The position numbers were made by a program, and so were the translations under genes. DNA of 64,000 nucleotides from Litsea cubeba (Eukaryota; Streptophyta; Magnoliopsida; Laurales; Lauraceae), in NCBI GenBank assembly GCA_012931725.1, contig WHSA01001387.1, positions 215,819 through 279,818 of the forward strand, in the 5' to 3' direction. Numbering within the stretch: the stretch's first letter is position 1; each line of letters opens with the position of its first letter. Shown in pieces: positions 10,665 to 20,435 of the stretch. The notes under the pieces are model-generated. The model had not been told where the DNA came from and did no database searches. It saw only the letters and a list, made by a program, of their open reading frames with translations.

Positions 10665-12529
10665 TCAGGGCTTTTTATGATTAGCCACCCACACATTTGT
10701 AGTTTGAACTTTCTGCAAAGTGTGAGCAAACTCCTTAGGCAAATCAGATTTTCTAACCCAAATTAATTGGAGTCGTCTTGGGTGGAGAAAAATTCTTCCG
10801 CCATTGCTTGGTCTTTGGTAGACTCTGCAGCTTATTGCAATGGGGACGAATATGTTCTTTCTTTCCACAATGGTGACAAGTGGATGTTTGTGCAGTGCGT
10901 GACACATTCTTTTTCTTGAAACTACTCGACACATTATGTATATGTGCAGTATGTGGAGTAGCATGTGCAACACTTGAAACAAAAATTGTTTTACCTTTAG
11001 CATTTGAAGTGGATGCACCATGATCATAACCGAGACCGCTTCTGTCAAAAAGAGACTTCTGACTACACAAGATTTTGTAAGAGTCTTCGAACCAGTGTTC
11101 ATCTTGTTTATTGAAGCTTTTTTCACTTCTAGTTCAGACAAAGTGATCTTCAGTCTTCATTGCAAATCTTCTTTTTCAAATTTAACAGTCTGCAACTCCG
11201 TCTTCATATTCTCAATCTCTTGTTCAGCCTTTTCAAGTTTTTGACTCTCAATGGTCAAAGTTTCAGCCGTGCAGATCTTCTAACTTTCCAAGAGATGAAC
11301 CTTTTCAAGTGCTTGCTCTAATTCAATTTTTAATGCAGAATTTTCTTCTTGAGCAGTTTTAAACTTGATAGAGATCTTGTAGCCATACTTGAACATCTTA
11401 ACACAATCAGCATATATTTTATGATACAATGCTTCATAATCTTTCTCTTGATCTGACATCTCATCAGCATGATCTTCATCAGTATCATTGTCAGATAGAG
11501 AATTAGCCATGAAAGCTACAAACTTGCCATTCACAGTTTCAGAAGTTGCAATTGAAGGATCTTGTTCTTCTTCCGATGACTGTTCTTCCCAAGTTGTGTT
11601 GATAGCCTTTTTCAATGTACCCTTTTTCTTGTTAGCACACTCACTAGCATAGTGACCATAGCCATGGCACTCAAAACACTTAGTTCCTTTTGCAGAATCC
11701 TTTTTCGCAAATTTAGAACCCTTCCACTTGACTTGTTTTGACTTCATGTACTCCTTGAAGCAATTGAACATTTCAGCCAAATCATCTTCAGCCTCAGACT
11801 CAGAATCATACGTAATTTTCTTTTCAGGCTTCTTTCTTGATTCTGAGATGGATTTCAAAGCAATACCTTTCTCTTTTGATTTTCCTTTATTCAAACGGTT
11901 TGCTTCAAAAGTTTGAAGATTTCTAACCAGCTGGTTTACCTTGAGGGTATCAAGATTCTTGTTTTCTTCAATAGCATTAACTTTAGAATCGAACCTCGAA
12001 GGTAGAGACCTCAGAATTTTCTTGACAATCTTGTTTTCTTGAATTTCCTCACCCAGATTGAAAACAGAATTGACATTATCATTCAGCTTTGCATAAAATT
12101 GCTCAAAGGTCTCATCTTCTTGTATCACGATAGTTTCAAATTCTTTAGTCAGCCTTTGCAATTTAGATTGCTTCACCGTGTCTGTACCCTTATATACTGT
12201 CTGTAAGACTTCCCACGCTTCTTTTGCTGTTTTGCAAGTGGAAATCCTACGGAACTCTTCAGCAGACACTCCATTGTATATACTACTCACCGCCTTGTTA
12301 TTACAATTGGATGCATGCTTCTCATCCTTAGTCCATTCAGCTTTAGGTTTAGGAACAGATTGTCCACTAACCACAATTGTTGGTCTGGAGTAGCCCTCCT
12401 CAACAATATCCCAACATCATCATCAGTGGACTTAAGGAACCCAATCATCCTTTGCTTCCAATATGCATAATTAGAACCATCTAGCAAAGGGGGCTTAGAA
12501 GTTGATGTCCCTTCTCGATTGAACATCAT
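10665..12529 (-). pseudogene. copia-type gag (UBN2 / Retrotran_gag family) with two CCHC zinc knuckles
   Basis: Begins at 12529 (MMFNREG) with the GSNYAYWKQRM box typical of copia gag. A missing base near 12413 moves the frame. The second frame runs 12374-11280 through the capsid-like region (EEFRRISTCKTAKEAWE) and a zinc knuckle CFECHGYGHYASEC. TAG at 11280-11282 and a TGA near 11162 interrupt a coiled-coil stretch. A further frameshift leads to a second knuckle CHHCGKKEHIRPHC (about 10870) and a basic tail. Gag would package element RNA into particles. There are at least two frameshifts and two stops, so this copy is dead. It ends without any protease motif, in line with a gag-only element. 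Confidence 0.88.
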
Positions 12530-12573
12530 TCTAAAAATCTCTTGTGATCAAACACAGTAAATTAGTGTAACCC

Positions 12574-12585
12574 GCTCTGATACCA
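12574..12585 (-). other. primer binding site, initiator-tRNA-Met type
   Basis: GCTCTGATACCA on the plus strand is TGGTATCAGAGC on the element strand, two bases inside the 5' LTR. It is the standard copia primer site complementary to initiator tRNA-Met. Confidence 0.93.
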
Positions 12586-12587
12586 AT

Positions 12588-13327
12588 TGAGGGTTTAGGG
12601 TTTGAGATCTCTAGATTGGTCCACTCAATAAATCAACCCACTAGTGTGCAAAAATATAAACTACGCAGCGGAAATAAAATCATAAGCACACACCACAAGG
12701 ACAACCAAATTTAAGGTGGAATACCCAAATCGGGTAAAAAACCACCGATTCGTACTGGATCTAATCAAACACTATGAATCTCGCAATTACAAGAAACTCA
12801 GATTTCTTCCCTAGATATCCCTTATCTAAAGACTGAAGTTACCTTGTGTCGCATCACGCTTCAACAACATCACACCGTTGATTGCAACAGATCCAGCGCT
12901 TGACTCCTTAAATTTTCTACGCAAGAAGATGATCTTCTACAAGGGATGCAGAAGAAACTTGCTCTTTAGAGTACTTGGCAGCACAACTCTTCAAAAATCT
13001 GTAGAGAAAATTTCTCTCAATTTGATCACTAATTCAGAACTTGAGAGATGATCTTGTGTCCCTTACACTCTGGGTTGTGAGAAACACCCAATATATAGCC
13101 CCTAATTCGTGCTTAAGACTCATAATTATAATCCACTTAGAAAAAGAGTCTTTCTCAAACTTTTACACAGAGTCCGGAACCAACTGTGACTCAGCGCGTA
13201 CCCTCGCTATAGCGAGAGTGCATTCTGCCTCCACTGCGTTTTTATGTTCTGACATCGCCTGTTGTCTTTTTTTTTTTAACCCCCTGCTGCCGTTTTTGTT
13301 GACCTTTTGCCATTGTATATTCTAACA
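12588..13327 (-). repeat. 5' LTR of the gag-only element (740 bp)
   Basis: Partner of 9608-10358, with the same termini and scattered substitutions. It carries the TATATATTGGG promoter box near 13095 (minus strand) that would start gag transcription. Confidence 0.93.
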
Positions 13328-13332
13328 CTTCT

Positions 13333-15163
13333 TTTTAAAATTTGCCCTTCCCTAATTTCTTTTACATATAGCCTCTCAAAGGAGAATTTCCTAGGTCTAC
13401 CCTGACTACCGGGCAGGGTTCTGTTTAGCAGATCGGGTTAGATATTGCCACACTATTAGCTACAAATCTTTAGGAGCGAGTAGAAGCTATTGGGAGATCT
13501 AACACCACTCTGACAATGTTCAAGTCCCATGGTTTCATTGCAAATGGATGGAATGGGATGGGATGATGGGATTTTCAGCAAAATACTAAGAAATAAGTTT
13601 TTAGCATTTTTAGGTCATAGTCAGATGGGGTACTGAAAAAGGTTTTGAATCAGTAACTCTCGGGCGAGTCACATGGAGTTTACTGCTATTTCTTTTGACA
13701 AGATTTCACACTCACCTGAATTTGGTCTCCACTATTCACAACAAAGGAATCTACTGCTATTTCTTTTGACAAGATTTCACACTCACCTGAATTTGGTCTC
13801 CAATATTCACAACAAAGGAATCTGGAATGGGATTGACAGCCACCCATCGCCCATTTCGCAGAACTTGCCTGCCACTTGATCTTGAAGAAGAACAGTCAGG
13901 CATTCGGGTCTGTGTGACCTGGCAGCCCGTATGTCAGTTCTGGTTGTGGACATTGGGGATAGTAATTACAACCGTGCTACATGGCCCGAGCTTATGCCCC
14001 GCCCATGGCACCGTCTCGTGGTGCCGTTGGGCGGTCCTCGGGGGACCGTGCTATGGCCCGGGCACAAGCCTCGGGTCATGTGGACTTTCCCTAGTAATTA
14101 ATGCCCATGTGCTGTCCTGGTTCCCCAATGCTTTTCCATGCGATCCTTGTCGAGCCCCATGCTCTCTGATATTGCTTCTTCTTGCGCTTGTACTGTACTT
14201 ACTAACAATGTCCCGGTCAAGGTGGAAATAATACTACTATCATTCATAAATGAATTGGCTAGAAGGCCTATTGAAACTTTTGTTTTAAAGGAAAGCTTAA
14301 AATGTGGTTTAACAAGTTTTAATTTAGGGGTTTTTACATATTAGTTATCCTTAAATTAAGATGTTCTAATTTTAGTGTCACTAGAGTCCTTAGACTCTGG
14401 TCAACTTTTTTAAAAAAACTTATTTGCCTCTAATCCCATGATATTATGACTTTTATGTGGCATTTTAGGGAGATTTAATTTTTTTTCCAAAATGATAAAA
14501 CTTAATAATAGTTATCATACGTGTATTTACTTAACGGGATATATTCATGTGCATCCATCTCTCACCATGTTACGGTGAGAAGACAACATAGTATGATTGA
14601 CTTTATAATACATCTGAACCATCCACACATATGGAATCTCCTTAAGTACACTAGACCCATTGAATTTTCACATATTCAAATGGATTGGACCGTTGGATCA
14701 AGGGTTAATTTATTTCTTTTATATAAAGTAATTAAATTTGTGAGCCACGGATGAAGATGTTAGAGGCATGAGATTGACCCAAAATTTGATATATGGTCTC
14801 ATCCAAGATGTCATTTCCCATCCCCCACAAGTCCCATGATCAGTGAGTCCCTAAGTGAGCCCCATTAAGTATGGTGAGGAAAGGATGCACGGAAATATCC
14901 CCCTTACTTAACAATTCTTTAAAAAAAAATAGTGAATTGGATAAATCCCGTAATATCATGGGACTATCCCATGATATCATGGGATACCGTGAAGAAAAGT
15001 TAAAAAAAAGTATTCCTCTTATTGTTTTCTTACAAAGAATCACTTATTATGGAGGAATAAAGATCATGAGGATGCTCCTTGACCTGAGTCTGAGTCCATT
15101 TGGCATTGGGAAATTCAAAGCTACTAATAATGAAATGAGACCAAGTGGAAATGACAGGCTTAC
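13333..15163. other. remaining intron region of the dioxygenase pseudogene; missing exon 3 not found
   Basis: The conserved exon with HxD should lie here or just before 9193, but I find no matching coding stretch on the minus strand. It holds a 71-bp tandem duplication (13681-13822), a GC-richer block at 13850-14200 with no recognisable motif, and a perfect palindrome TCCCATGATATCATGGGA near 14964-14981. Confidence 0.5.
13681..13822. repeat. 71-bp tandem duplication
   Basis: TACTGCTATTTCTTTTGACA... is repeated after 71 bp with about one difference. It is a simple local duplication, apparently recent. Confidence 0.9.
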
Positions 15164-15729
15164 TTGAATGCTGGAGGGTTAGAAGGCCATTCATGAACAA
15201 AATCCTCCAAAGGGTAGCAATGGAGCCTCAAATAGTCTCTCCAGTTAGAGACCTTTCTCCTTCTTAACATTGAAACTAGTCGATAGCCGAGTCGATAATT
15301 CGTAGCGTCATCGGAGTAACTCTTCAATCGCTCAGATTCCGGCATCTTGAAGAACTCCCTAGAAACACACACCATGTCCTCTGTCACAGATTTGGGTATC
15401 CCATGGTTCTTTATATGCAGAAAAACCCACCAAGTTGGTTGGCAACTGGGAAGAAAAAAAAAGACAATGTTTCATGCAATACCATGCTAAATATTGATCT
15501 ATGGAAATACCTGGAAGAAGCCATCAGTTTGACATTCCAGGCCATCTCGTTGATGATTCTCGGCCGATTGGGGCCATTGAAGCCTTCGAAAATCGATCAA
15601 GGGAATGGACGGCTCGGATGGAACGACATAGAGGAGAGTTGGACGGTCGGATAAGGGTCGGATGTACTGAGGAGGAACATGGCCATTCTTACTGAGCTGC
15701 TCTGTGAGAATGGGCTTTGACATTGCCAT
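15164..15729 (-). pseudogene. exons 1 and 2 of the DMR6-like dioxygenase pseudogene
   Basis: Exon 1 (15729-15511) starts MAMSKPILTEQL and has the family's HVPPQYIRP and SIPLIDF boxes, ending GFFQ at a CAG|GTATTTCC donor. Exon 2 (15414-15164) has NHGIP, the DIOX_N-type EFFKMPESERLKSYSDD and YPLEDF...WPSNPP boxes, ending at a GTAAGC donor. Damage: in exon 1 the stretch after IPLIDF matches the family only in another frame and returns before CQTDGFFQ, meaning two compensating indels; the exon 2 acceptor reads CTGCAT where CTGCAG is expected. Together with the missing exon 3 this is a pseudogene continuing at 8948-9193. Its TATA box is at 15819-15827. Confidence 0.8.
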
Positions 15730-15818
15730 TACCGAGAAGTTTGATCAATTTGAATTTGAATTTGAAGTTTTTTGATGTTTGAGGTTGAGGTTGAATTTGA
15801 GATTGATGCAAAGGTGGT

Positions 15819-15827
15819 ATTTATAGA
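15819..15827 (-). promoter_or_regulatory. TATA box of the dioxygenase pseudogene
   Basis: CTATAAATA on the minus strand, about 90 bp before the ATG at 15729, leaving a short 5' leader. Well placed for a plant promoter. Confidence 0.6.
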
Positions 15828-15839
15828 GGGGAGAATGAG

Positions 15840-16994
15840 CCTGCCTTGTGCCAACCGAGCTGGTCTAAGTGTCTTAACAATCAGTCTCCAACAACTGCAT
15901 AGTCGACAAAAATAGGCTCCATTCCAGTCACACGTGGGTTACGCCCGCTTTGCGTTCACGTATGGCATTACAGGTCATTTGATCACGTCATTGCCGCCTG
16001 CGTCAGCACCTTGTGGTCGCAATGACATGGAGATATAGATTAGGTGCCGTGGAGATAAACGAAGGGCTCAAAGGGTAGATATTACGTACAACTAACTCAC
16101 GTGATGACGACTGGAATTTTAATAGATGGGTCAATAATATGTTTTCTTTAAAGTCATGTTGAATAATTTAGCCAGCAAGTAGTCATTACAAGGAATTTGA
16201 TAATTAGCCAAGAAAATCACGGTGGCTAATTAAAGATCTCCAAAGTCGCTGCTAAATATTTTTACTATCAAATGAGGGGAAAAGTTATGGTGGAAAAAAT
16301 GGCTAGAGAACCCACTATTTTGGTCATCTTTGAGCCAAACTAAAAGTGGGACCCACTTATTCTTTAGGTGGGAATACATGGGAATGTAATCTCCTCCATG
16401 AGTAGATTAAAGACATGTATTGGGTTGCTCTAATCCAGTAAGGAGTGAATGAGAAATTGCCTCCTAAACACTACTACTTGAACATGTTAAACATGGAAAG
16501 AAAAGGAAGTGAAAAACTTGCTTCCCACATTGTTTGAGAGCAAAACATTTTTTTGGTATAAATATTTCACCTTAGTGGTATAAGATGAGCCCTCCCACAT
16601 TGCTTGAGAGCAAAACATTTCTTTGGTATAAATATGTTTACCTTAGTGGTATAAGATGAGCCCTAAGGGGCATCCCACTTTTGTGGAGGAGGGAGGACGT
16701 AGACCTATGTTGGGTCACCACCACACACGCGTGCGCCTCGCTTCAAGCTTAGGCTTCACGCGCGGGTCGGGCCTGGCTCGGCACACTACCCATTATTAAT
16801 TTTTTGAAGAAATTTTTATTAAAATAAACATTTCTTTTTTATTAAATGGGGTGTGTCCAAGAAGTGTGTGTCCTTTCAATTGTGAAAGGGTGTGTCCAGC
16901 CCAAGAGTTCTCATAGAATCGGCCCAGTTCACCACAATTCGGTTGTCCCTTTGAACCTAGATCTTGGGATCTCCAGTCAACTAGGTTGGGTTGC
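15840..16994. other. upstream region without genes
   Basis: Mixed-composition DNA. It includes a 70-bp duplication with two TATA-like boxes (16523-16663) and, from about 16700, sequence that continues past the end of the copia pol frame. This may be the copia element's 3' untranslated region or LTR, but no matching second LTR was found in the window. Confidence 0.45.
16523..16663 (+). repeat. 70-bp tandem duplication carrying GGTATAAATA
   Basis: TCCCACATTG...GAGCCC repeats at 16523 and 16593, each copy with GGTATAAATA. The sequence resembles promoter-proximal LTR DNA, so this may be part of a decayed LTR in + orientation. Confidence 0.7.
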
Positions 16995-19421
16995 CATTAT
17001 GGCGACTTGTCATTCATAGGCTTTAAGCCCATTTCCTTCGATGACCGATTTACTTGCTCTCTTGCTAAACCTTTGGTAAAGGGATCCGCAATGTTATCCA
17101 TGACTTTATGTACTCAATATTCATAATGACATTAGAGAGCAGTTGTCTCACGGTATTATGTCTCCGACGAATATGTCGAGATTTACCGTTATATATTTTA
17201 CTCTATGCCCTTCCAATTGTTGATTGACTATCGCAATGAATGCAGATAGGAGGCACAGGTTTTGACCACATTGGAATATCTTCTAGGAATTGACGAAGCC
17301 ATTCACTTCTTCGCCAGCTTTATCCAGTGCAATGAACTCAGATTCCATAGTGGATCTAGCAATGCATGTTTGTTTAGAAGATTTCCATGATACCGCTGCA
17401 CCACCAAGTGTGAATAGATATCCACTTGTGGATTTTGAATCGGTGGTATCTGATATCCAGTTGGCATCACAGTAGCCTTCAAGTACTACTGGATATCTCG
17501 AGTAATACAATCCATAGTTTTTGGTGTGATTTTAAATATCTTAAAACCCTGACTATGGCCTTCCAATGGTCTGAACCTGGGTAACTTATGTATATACTCA
17601 ATTTACAACAACATATTCAATGCACAAGCCATAGTTTTTTGGTGTATTTTAAATATCTTAAAACCCTGACTATGGCCTTCCAATGGTCTGACCTGGGTTA
17701 CTTAGTGTATCTACTCAATTTACTAACAGCATATGCAAGGTCAGGACGAGTGCAATTCATGACATACATTAGGCTCCCAATTATTTGCGCATATTCGCGT
17801 TGTGATATGCCTTTTCCAGTATTTTTGGATAGATGGATACTAAGATCTATAGGTGTTCTCGCTGGACTGCTATTATCTTGATTATATTTCTGGAGTATTT
17901 CTCAATATAGTGCGATTTGAGAAATATCAGTCCATCCGATGATTTAGAATTTTTATTCTAGTATGACATCGGCAACACCCATAATCTTTCATATCAAACT
18001 TATTGTTTAACATTCTCTTGGTAGCTGAATGATTTCATCATTACTACCTATAATCAGCAAATCCTCAACATATAAGCAAATAATGACACAGCCATTGTTA
18101 GTGCTCTTGACATATACACACTTGTCATATTCATTGATCTTAAACCCATTTGACAGGCATCAAACTGTCAATTTCTCATGCCATTGCTTTGGTGCTTGTT
18201 TTAATCCATTAGAGATTTGATAAGTCGACAAACTTTCTTGGTTTGTCCTGGAGCATTAAACCCTTTGGGTTGTTCCATGTATAATTCCTCATCTAATCCC
18301 ATTTAGAAAGCGGTCTTTACATCCATTTGATGTATATCGAAGTTGTGTATGGCAGCAATGGCAATTAACATTCGAATGGATGTTATTCTCGTAACTGGTG
18401 AATAAGTGTCGAAATAATCCAAGCTTTCCTTTTGTCTGTAACCTTTACAACAAGCCTGGTTTTGTACTTTTCAATTGATACATCTGCTTTCATCTTCCTC
18501 TTGAATATCCACTTGCACCCAAGAGTTTTACAATCTTGTGGAAGATCCACTAGTTCCCACGTATGATTTTGCAAAATGGATTTAATTTCACTGTTTATTA
18601 CCTCTTTCCAATATGGTGCCTCGGGACAGACACCGCTGCTTTAAAGCTTTGAGGCTCATCTTCTAACAGAAATGTTAGAAAATCTGAACCAAACGTTTTG
18701 ATGTTCTAGCCCTCTTACTCCGTCTAGGTTTAGCAATCTCTTGTGGTTTTGATGACTGCTATTAGCAGAATCTTGAGTTCGTTTAAGAGAACTCGATTCC
18801 TGCGAGGGTTTATTAGGAAAATACATGTTCAAAGAACGATGCATTCCTTGACTCAATAATAGTGTTAGGATGCATATCTGGAATCTCAGATTTGTGAATT
18901 AGAAACCGATACGCACTGCTATTATGAGCATACCCAATGAAAACACAGTCAACTGTATTTGGTCCTATTTTAACCTTTTTAGGTGTAGAAACCGCCACTT
19001 TAGCCAAACACCCCCACACTTTCCAGTATTTGTAAGTAGGCATTCTGCCTTTCCACAATTCGTAAGGGGTCTTATTGTTTTCTTTTGAGGTATTCGGTTC
19101 AGAATATAATTTGCGGAGAGTATAGCATCCCCCACAATTCTGAGGTAATCCAGAACTTGTTAACTAGCATTCATCATTTCTTTTAAAGTTCTATTTTTCC
19201 TTTCAGCAACACCATTTTGCTGAGGTGAATAAGGAGTAGTAGTTGGGTGTATAATACCATGTTGTGAACAAAATTCACCAAAAGGTGAGTCGTATTCACC
19301 TCCTCTATCGCTTCTTATCACCTTATTTTTTTCTCAAGTTGATTCTCAACCTCATTCTTGTAATGTTTGAAAAATTTTCAAGGCCTCATCTTTACTTCTC
19401 AGTAAGTAAACATAACAGTAT
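16995..19421 (-). pseudogene. Ty1/copia pol, C-terminal part: integrase end, RT and RNase H (interrupted element)
   Basis: Read on the minus strand from 19421: integrase GVAERKNRTL box with the catalytic Glu (about 19200), integrase C-terminal KVWGCLAKV and FIGYA boxes (19058-18813), RT start GCKWIFK (about 18500), the RT active site near 18061-18072, and RNase H (17510-17283: SKSTSGYLFTLGGAAVSWKSSKQ, STMESEF). The frame ends in an ADPFTKGL box near 17060. RT reads Y-V-E-D instead of Y-V-D-D, so a catalytic Asp is replaced. Frameshifts, stops and a 117-bp duplication (17512-17747) break it further. The N-terminal half of the same element is at 41375-42986, on the other side of CACTA-1. Confidence 0.9.
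17512..17747. repeat. 117-bp tandem duplication within copia RT
   Basis: CCATAGTTTTTGGTGT... begins at 17512 and again at 17629, with several differences between copies. It duplicates part of the RT/RNase H connection and breaks the reading frame. Confidence 0.85.
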
Positions 19422-20435
19422 CACTACCAGAAAATGAACTTTTGGTGACGAAATATTTTCGTCGCCAAAAGTCTATTTTCGTCGGTAATAATATTTACCG
19501 ACGAAATTTTTTTTCGTCGGCAAGACGCGGTAAGACACCGTCAGCAATCCATTTTATCGACGAAATTATTTTTCGTCGGCAAAATAAAACTTTTTACCGA
19601 CGTTAATATTTAATTTTACCGACGTATTTTTCGTTGCCCAAAATATTTTATTTTATTTTAATTTTTCATATTTAATTTTCCCGACGTTTTTGTTTCGTCG
19701 GGAAAATAATTTTATTTTCTTTTGATTTTTAATATTTAGTTTTACCGACGTTTTTTTTCGTCGCCCAAAATATTTTATTTTATTTTTAATTTTTCATATT
19801 TAATTTTGCCGACGTTTTTGTTTCGTCGGAAAAATCATTTTATTTTCTTTTGATTTTTAATATTTAATTTTACCGACGTTTTTTTTCGTCGCCCAAAATA
19901 TTTTATTTTATTTTTAATTTTTCATATTTAATTTTGCCGACGTTTTTGTTTCGTCGGAAAAATTTTATTTTTTTTTATTTTTAATATTTAATTTGACCGA
20001 CGTTATTTTTCGTCGCCCAAAATATTTCATTTTTTTTAATTTTTTATATTTAATTTTTCCGACGTTTTGTTTTCGTCGGGACACTAATTTTATTTTCTTT
20101 TCATTTTTAATATCTAATTTTGCCGACGTTTTTATTTCGTCGGCCAAATATTTTTATTTTCTTTTCATTAACATTTTTAACTTTTCCGACGTTTTTGTTT
20201 CGTCGGGAAAATAATTTTATTTTTTTTTTCTCATTTTTAACTTTCCCGACGTTTTTATTTCGTCGGTCAAAATAATTTTATTTTTATAATTTTTACTTTT
20301 CCCGACGAAATTTTTCGATCCTTTTCGTCGGCAAAATCATTTTTAAAATTTTTTTTTTTACTTTTTTTTATACCTTCGCCGACGATTTTGAATATTGCCG
20401 ACGAAAATTTCGTCGGCAAAGGTCTTTTATTTTTT
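19422..20435. repeat. left subterminal array of CACTA-1 (CCGACG / CGTCGG hairpins)
   Basis: About 25 short hairpins of the form CCGACG-T(n)-CGTCGG, separated by AT-rich linkers. Part of it repeats as a unit of roughly 128 bp (for example 19740 and 19868) containing two different hairpins. In En/Spm elements the subterminal motifs bind the TNPA-type protein. Confidence 0.92.

Larger units (their letters stand above)
9608..13327 (-). mobile_element. gag-only LTR retrotransposon (TR-GAG type, copia gag), complete with both LTRs
   Basis: Direct LTRs at 9608-10358 and 12588-13327 begin and end with the TG/CA pair. The five bases CTTCT flank both sides (9603-9607 and 13328-13332). A primer binding site (12574-12585) and a polypurine tract (10359-10373) place it on the minus strand. 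Only gag lies between them; no protease, integrase, RT or RNase H is visible in the 2.2-kb interior. It matches the non-autonomous TR-GAG class and would need a partner's polymerase. The LTRs look roughly 95% identical by eye, with one extra 20-bp piece in the left one near 10213, so the insertion is moderately old. Confidence 0.93.

Noticed and set aside
14871..15167. 98-codon ORF near the dioxygenase exon 2
   Set aside because: Overlaps an equally long frame on the other strand around a palindrome, with no family motif.
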